38,366 nucleotides of DNA from an uncultured Synergistales bacterium. GTDB lineage: Bacteria > Synergistota > Synergistia > Synergistales > Aminobacteriaceae. A model generated the notes under the pieces. The model saw only the letters and a program-made list of their open reading frames with translations, did not search any database and was not told the DNA's origin. How positions within the stretch are numbered: the first letter of the stretch is position 1; each line of letters opens with the position of its first letter. Location of the stretch: positions 1-38,366 of the forward strand of contig CAJOLN010000013.1 in assembly GCA_905235395.1 (NCBI GenBank), read 5' to 3'. A program made the position numbers and the translations under genes. Below are positions 34,168 through 38,366 of this stretch, piece after piece.

Positions 34168-35142
34168 ATGCGTAAATTTTTATTGGCAGTTCTTGTTGTT
34201 GCTTTAATGGCTTCGTTCGCGTTTGCTGAAGGTGAGAAGTATGAGAGCAAGTATCTTGACGTTGAGCTGAAAACGAATCAGGTCAATCTCTATGAGAACA
34301 TTCCGTTTGCACAAGGTTACTGGAGAGGTGCTATGCTTTATGCTCTTCACATGGACATTCTCGTTCCTGATTCAAAAGAGCCGTTACCGTTAATCGTATT
34401 TGTTACAGGCGGCGGATTCATTATGGCTCCCAAAAACAACTGGATTCAGCAGAGAATGAGACTTGCACAGGCAGGTTATGTTGTCGCGAGCATTGAGTAC
34501 CGTTATGCTCCGATGTCTCAGTTCCCGCTTCCGTTGGAGGACTGCAAAACTGCAATACGTTGGCTGAGAGCACATGCAGATATGTACAACATTGATGTGA
34601 ATCGTGTAGGTGTATTAGGGAACAGTGCAGGAGGTTACCTCTCGGCATTCGTAGGATTAACGAACGGAATGAAGGAATTCGACAAAGGAGATTTCCTCGA
34701 ATATTCAAGCGATGTCTTATGTGCGGCAGACATCTTCGGAATATCTGACCTGAAAAATATCGGAATGGATTACGATGAAGAGAATCAGAAAGGCCATGCA
34801 TCAGCCGGAGCAACAGAAGCACTTTGGGCATTAGGTACACCGACATTCGGAGGAAAAGACGGCGGAGTTCTTGCACACCCTGAAGAGACAGCATATGCAA
34901 GCCCGATTACATATGTTGAGAAAAATTCTAAACGCTTAGTTCCGATGCTGCTCATGCATGGTACAGCAGATACCCTCGTTTCACCTGGACAGACTGATAT
35001 ACTATTTCAGGCTTTGAAGGCTAAAGGTGCTGATGTTGAACGTTACGTTGTGAATAATGCTGCACATGGCGGGCCGTATTGGGTTCAGGAGCCGGTCATG
35101 AAGATTATGGTTGATTTCTTCGATAAGCATTTGAAAAAATAG
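34168..35142 (+). CDS. Exported alpha/beta-hydrolase (esterase-like)
   Basis: Secreted serine hydrolase of the acetyl-esterase/BD-FAE type. A signal peptide (MRKFLLAVLVVALMASFAFA, 1-20) is followed by the hydrolase core. The oxyanion region TGGGF (80-84) replaces the usual HGGG. The nucleophile elbow is GNSAGG (151-156, Ser153), with Asp268 in HGTADTLVSPGQ and His300 in NAAHGG completing the triad. The 324-residue length fits. The GGAGG SD precedes ATG 34168. Relatives remove acetyl or feruloyl groups from plant polysaccharides, which would suit uronate use, but the substrate is not shown by sequence. It may be co-transcribed with hemC-cobA/hemD (30-base gap) without sharing their function. 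Confidence 0.85.
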   Translation: MRKFLLAVLVVALMASFAFAEGEKYESKYLDVELKTNQVNLYENIPFAQGYWRGAMLYALHMDILVPDSKEPLPLIVFVTGGGFIMAPKNNWIQQRMRLAQAGYVVASIEYRYAPMSQFPLPLEDCKTAIRWLRAHADMYNIDVNRVGVLGNSAGGYLSAFVGLTNGMKEFDKGDFLEYSSDVLCAADIFGISDLKNIGMDYDEENQKGHASAGATEALWALGTPTFGGKDGGVLAHPEETAYASPITYVEKNSKRLVPMLLMHGTADTLVSPGQTDILFQALKAKGADVERYVVNNAAHGGPYWVQEPVMKIMVDFFDKHLKK

Positions 35143-35158
35143 TGAAGTGAAATTCTAT

Positions 35159-35195
35159 ATGCCTCTTCCGGATTCATCTTGAGGAGGCATTTTTT
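35159..35195 (+). terminator. Intrinsic terminator overlapping the end of a convergent gene
   Basis: ATGCCTCTTC (35159-35168) pairs with GAGGAGGCAT (35181-35190) in a 10-bp stem with one U-G pair and a 12-base loop, followed by five or more T. The 3' arm lies inside the last codons (ASSR and stop) of the leftward Hsp70-like gene, so a terminator and a protein C-terminus share the same bases. Confidence 0.9.
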
Positions 35196-36157
35196 ATTTC
35201 TCGAATTAAATTTTCCATTAACGTCATACTTCCTGAATCATTCATTCCTTCTGTCTGTTTGAACATAGCATACAGTCTGTCCTTTTGTGAACGCGTAAGC
35301 ATATCTTCAACTTCAATTATGCCTGCTCTGAGTTCCTGAAGTTTTGCCGCTATGTTCACCTTTGCATTATGTCTGCTCTCTTTGCTCAGTGAACGTGCTT
35401 TTTCTGCCGCACCTTTAACAATTATGTTCATATCGAACTCCGGCTGTATATCCGGCGAAATTCCCGCGAAAATTTTTCTGACCAACGGAACATTGCATAC
35501 TCCGCCAGTCATTATGAAACTCTCAGGCTTATACACTCTCAGCAATTTATCCGCCGTGTGAGATGCCCTCTTTACCGGAAAGTATATGAGCCTCTCGAAA
35601 TCATCACGCGTAATCTCCCGTTCATGCCACCTCAGATTTTCACGTTCAGATAATACATGTTTAATCCTCATAGCCTCACGCAGAAGAACATCATCAACAT
35701 CAATAAGCCGCAGGTCAGCAATATATTCCGAAAATGTCCTGTCAAATGAATCTCCTGATACATCATCAAGAAATTCACTGAAGAGAATATCACCGTGATT
35801 CAGAAATACGAAATCAGTTTTAGATGCTCCCATATCACAGATGAGAATATTTTCATCTTCAGGAAGAATTAGACGCATTGCCTCATGTGATGTAATAAGT
35901 TCAGTATCACCGCTGAAACCTTTAGACTTTGCATTGAACATAATATCCTCGCGCTGTCTTCGTGAGAATGATTCAGGAATTGCAATCACGCATGAGAATA
36001 CTGGCTCATCAAAGAACACTTCAGCTTCTTCTCTGAGAGCGTTAATGTCAAAGCCATCAGGTGACGCAATAATTCTGGTGCTGAGACTGTCTGAATATCC
36101 CAGCTTTGATGACTTTGTTCCTGCATCAATTCCTACGCATACATTTGAGCCTGCCAT
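35174..36157 (-). CDS. Reduced Hsp70/DnaK-like actin-fold ATPase
   Basis: The actin/Hsp70 nucleotide-binding fold is clear: phosphate-1 motif VGIDAGTKSSKLG (8-20), AIPESFSRRQRE (59-70), phosphate-2 motif ICDMGASKTDF (106-116), GDSFDR (135-140) and the adenosine motif TGGVCNVPLVRKIF (217-230). At 327 residues it lacks the beta-sandwich peptide-binding domain of DnaK and has a shortened ATPase domain; only a helical tail of about 75 residues follows. It is therefore not a normal chaperone. ATG 36157 has an AAGGGGGC SD and overlaps the mtaB 3' end by 32 bases. A role tied to tRNA modification or protein methylation is suggested only by this coupling with mtaB and prmA. Confidence 0.8.
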   Translation of the reverse strand: MAGSNVCVGIDAGTKSSKLGYSDSLSTRIIASPDGFDINALREEAEVFFDEPVFSCVIAIPESFSRRQREDIMFNAKSKGFSGDTELITSHEAMRLILPEDENILICDMGASKTDFVFLNHGDILFSEFLDDVSGDSFDRTFSEYIADLRLIDVDDVLLREAMRIKHVLSERENLRWHEREITRDDFERLIYFPVKRASHTADKLLRVYKPESFIMTGGVCNVPLVRKIFAGISPDIQPEFDMNIIVKGAAEKARSLSKESRHNAKVNIAAKLQELRAGIIEVEDMLTRSQKDRLYAMFKQTEGMNDSGSMTLMENLIREIKNASSR

Positions 36158-37439
36158 TTACTGCCCCCTTCACTGTCGCTTTCACAATCTCATTATCATT
36201 TCCTTCATCACATTCTGCTTCGATATAGTGCCTTGTATGTCCCGTACTGTTGCTCTCAATCAGAATTTCAACGTCTGAGTTCACGAATCGATTCACATAT
36301 TCATCATAGAGTTCATGACCTAGTGATATTGCCTGTGATGTTCTTGCTGTCTTCACGTCATGAGGAATCTGATTCGTCATTGATGCCGCGATTGTTCCTT
36401 CACGCTTCGAGTATGGGAATACATGAACACGGCCAAGTCCTGCACGCTTCATTACGTTCAATGTGTTGCTGAACGCAGAATCACTTTCACCAGGAAAGCC
36501 TACGAGAATATCGCTTGAAATGTGAATATCATTGCCGAGTTTCGTTCTAGCTTTATCGCATACACTTATGAACTCATCAGATGTATAGCCCCGTCTCATT
36601 GATGACAGTATTTCATCATCTCCGCTCTGTAATGGAAGGTGCAGATGATGACAGAATGATTCGCATTCACAGAGAGAATCAAGAAGTTCATCATCAAGAC
36701 AGAAAGGTTCAAGTGAGCCGAGACGTAAACGATGAAGTTCATGAATATTTGAGACCTCGCGAATCAGTTCAGCAAGTGATGTGCTTATGTCCCGTCCGTA
36801 TATCCCCAAGTGTATCCCTGTCAGAACAATCTCCTTTGTGCCATTCTGAATCAGTCTGTGAATCTCATTGATGATGTTCTCCTTTGGTCTGCTTACTGGT
36901 CTTCCTCTGAGAAACGGAATTATGCAGTATGTACAGAAATGATTGCACCCGTCCTGAATCTTTATGAACGCTCTCGAATGCATAACAGTTTGATTTATTG
37001 CGAGTTCTTCCCATTCCCATGAATTTATCTGCGTCCTGACATCTGCAAATCTTCTTTCATCATGAATCATTGCCTCTATCATTTCAGGCAGAACATCTTT
37101 TCCGCGATTGCCAGCGAGAATATCAATTCCGAGTTCACGGGCTGTATCTGAATTTACGTTTTGAGACCAGCACCCGCATACAGCAAGTACACCTTCACTT
37201 CCTAATATGCGTCTCACACGTTTGATTAGCTTTCTGCATTTTGCATCTGCCTCACGAGTTACTGAACATGTGATGATTACCCCTGCATTGATTCCTTCAC
37301 TGAGATTTTCTGAGACTTCTGCACCTCTGGCCATGAGTGAACCTGCAATGTATTCGCCTTCAGATAAACTTGTCCTGCACCCGAAGACATGAACGTATAT
37401 TTTCTTTCCCTTTAGCCCCATGCTTTTACTGCTCTGCAT
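36126..37439 (-). CDS. mtaB: tRNA t6A37 methylthiotransferase MtaB
   Basis: Radical-SAM enzyme that adds a methylthio group to N6-threonylcarbamoyladenosine at position 37 of tRNA. The N-terminal cluster domain has its three cysteines in VFGCRTS, ITCSVTREADAKC and AVCGCWSQ. The radical-SAM motif is CNHFCTYC, followed by IIPFLRGRPVSRP. A TRAM-like C-terminus (about 370-437) contains VEILIESNS and GHTRHYIE. The length is about 437 residues. I place the start at ATG 37439, about 10 bases after GGAG; GTG 37445 and ATG 37421 are alternatives. It overlaps prmA upstream and the Hsp70-like gene downstream, so all three are translationally linked. Confidence 0.93.
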   Translation of the reverse strand: MQSSKSMGLKGKKIYVHVFGCRTSLSEGEYIAGSLMARGAEVSENLSEGINAGVIITCSVTREADAKCRKLIKRVRRILGSEGVLAVCGCWSQNVNSDTARELGIDILAGNRGKDVLPEMIEAMIHDERRFADVRTQINSWEWEELAINQTVMHSRAFIKIQDGCNHFCTYCIIPFLRGRPVSRPKENIINEIHRLIQNGTKEIVLTGIHLGIYGRDISTSLAELIREVSNIHELHRLRLGSLEPFCLDDELLDSLCECESFCHHLHLPLQSGDDEILSSMRRGYTSDEFISVCDKARTKLGNDIHISSDILVGFPGESDSAFSNTLNVMKRAGLGRVHVFPYSKREGTIAASMTNQIPHDVKTARTSQAISLGHELYDEYVNRFVNSDVEILIESNSTGHTRHYIEAECDEGNDNEIVKATVKGAVNGRLKCMRRN

Positions 37440-38346
37440 CCCCACCAGTCTCCGAATTTCATTTCTTTCTCGATTGTCATTCCTGAAGACTCAAGCACAG
37501 ATATGAACGTGTAGCTTTCAACGTTAGTCATCCCTGAGAATATTGCGTAACCTTTGGGCTTCAATACACGTTTGACATCAGGGAGCATTGCAAGATTCGG
37601 ATTGAGCAATATGTTTGCTGTGAGAATATTAACCTGATCTCTGAATCCTTTGAGTAAATCAGCAACCGATAAATCACATACCTTTGGGTTAATTCCGTTG
37701 AGGTTCATGTTACGTTTTGCTTCTTCAATTGTCGTTGGGTCAATGTCTCTTGCAATTGCCTTATCTGCTCCCAGTTTCAACGCCGCAATAAATAATATTC
37801 CCGTTCCAGTTCCTACATCAAGAATTACATCTCCTGCCTTCACTGCCTCCTCAAGAAGAGTAAGTGCAATTCTCGTACTCTCATGATAACCTGTTCCGAA
37901 CGCTGTAGCAGGATAAATGTATATTGGAGTTCTATCAGGATATGCTTTTTCTTTTTCGTGCCATGGGGCCATGACGACAAGATTTTTCCCGACTGGCAAA
38001 GGCGGAAATGCATCGTAATGGGCTGATTTGATGTCTTGTAGCATCGTGATATTTCAATCCCTTTAAAGGCTGGGTCTTTGAGGAAATATTCGAGTTCTGC
38101 CGCAAGTTCATCAATTCCGATTGAACTGTTATAATGCGCCTTCAAAAATAATCTGTATTCTCCTAAGTCATTATGTTCAACTGTAATTTCAGAGCCGATT
38201 GAATTTGATATTGCCGCAACCGTACTCATTAACTCTTCTTTTGTTGAACGGTCATTCTGAGATAATACTGTGCTGAATTCTACTGTCCACCAGTAATTAT
38301 TTTTCTCGTCCTGTGCTTTCCTGTAATCTTCAAGTTCATCATGCAT
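37412..38346 (-). pseudogene. prmA: Ribosomal protein L11 methyltransferase PrmA, frameshifted
   Basis: PrmA trimethylates ribosomal protein L11. From ATG 38346 the first frame reads the N-terminal substrate-recognition domain (NNYWWTVEFSTV, LGEYRLFLKAHYN, LKDPAFKGIEI). The match then moves to another frame, reading LQDIKSAHYDAFPPLPVGKN, then PATAFGTGYHESTR, the SAM loop LDVGTGTGILFIAALKLGA, and ILTANILLNPN (the family's NIL motif). The switch lies between 38044 and 38056 and is explained by loss of one base. If joined, the protein has about 310 residues, the normal length. As with ribH, everything but one junction is intact, so a sequence error is as likely as a real mutation. Confidence 0.88.
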
Positions 38347-38366
38347 ATTGATTAACTAAGTCCTTT

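Noticed and set aside
37840-38346. Independent small gene upstream of prmA
   Set aside because: Its first 100 residues are the PrmA N-terminal domain; the rest is out-of-frame translation of the PrmA catalytic domain.

Overview
The window looks like a chromosomal segment of an A+T-leaning, anaerobic, fermentative diderm bacterium. The best guess is a gut- or rumen-type member of Synergistota. That placement is inferred from gene content: a TRAP transporter, an Nfn/Sud-type flavoenzyme pair, a biotin-dependent Na+-pump type decarboxylase operon, an M20 peptidase, an exported flavoprotein with an SLH-like tail, and a reduced Hsp70-like gene beside mtaB and prmA. There is no rRNA or tRNA gene, no CRISPR array, no insertion sequence and no phage gene. 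TTG and GTG starts with good Shine-Dalgarno (SD) sequences are frequent.

Layout. 1-2.4 kb: TRAP transporter dctP (damaged at its 5' end), dctQ and dctM, converging on uxaC (2.5-3.9 kb). 3.9-4.3 kb: a gene-free regulatory stretch with two promoters, a palindrome inside a promoter spacer, a 7-bp tandem repeat and a leader terminator, followed by an orphan FkbM methyltransferase. 5.5-7.9 kb: nfnA-nfnB. 7.9-12.2 kb: an exported Sel1-like protein of unknown function, a class I aminotransferase and a beta-helix type lipoprotein. 12.2-13.6 kb: pgi. 13.6-18.4 kb, minus strand: a secreted coiled-coil protein, pfkA, rho and an M20 peptidase. 18.6-21.1 kb: mmdA, an OadG-like subunit and a biotin carrier protein, closed by a strong terminator and lacking the membrane beta subunit. 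21.2-22.8 kb: a DbpA-like helicase. 22.8-25.1 kb, minus strand: an exported FAD enzyme. 25.2-31 kb: ribD-ribE, a terminator, then ribA, ribH (frameshifted), serS, and a fusion of a degenerate WecA-like membrane domain to a WecG/TagA glycosyltransferase. 31-35.1 kb: a tail-anchored coiled-coil protein (minus strand), hemC, cobA/hemD and an exported esterase. 35.2-38.3 kb, minus strand: prmA (frameshifted), mtaB and a mini-Hsp70 ATPase in overlapping order.

How the genes fit together. UxaC and the nearby TRAP system suggest uronate use. pgi and pfkA feed glycolysis. NfnAB would balance NADH, NADPH and ferredoxin. The Mmd-type subunits point to Na+-coupled decarboxylation, and hemC-cobA/hemD probably feeds corrinoid synthesis (inference). 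Riboflavin genes supply the several flavoenzymes seen here.

Caution on sequence quality: three genes (dctP, ribH, prmA) are broken by a stop or a frame change. Two of these encode housekeeping proteins, so base-level sequence error must be excluded before calling them pseudogenes.

The most unusual items are the pseudo-WecA/WecG fusion, the control region in front of the FkbM gene, the mini-Hsp70 in an overlapping operon with mtaB, and the paired terminators in front of the helicase.
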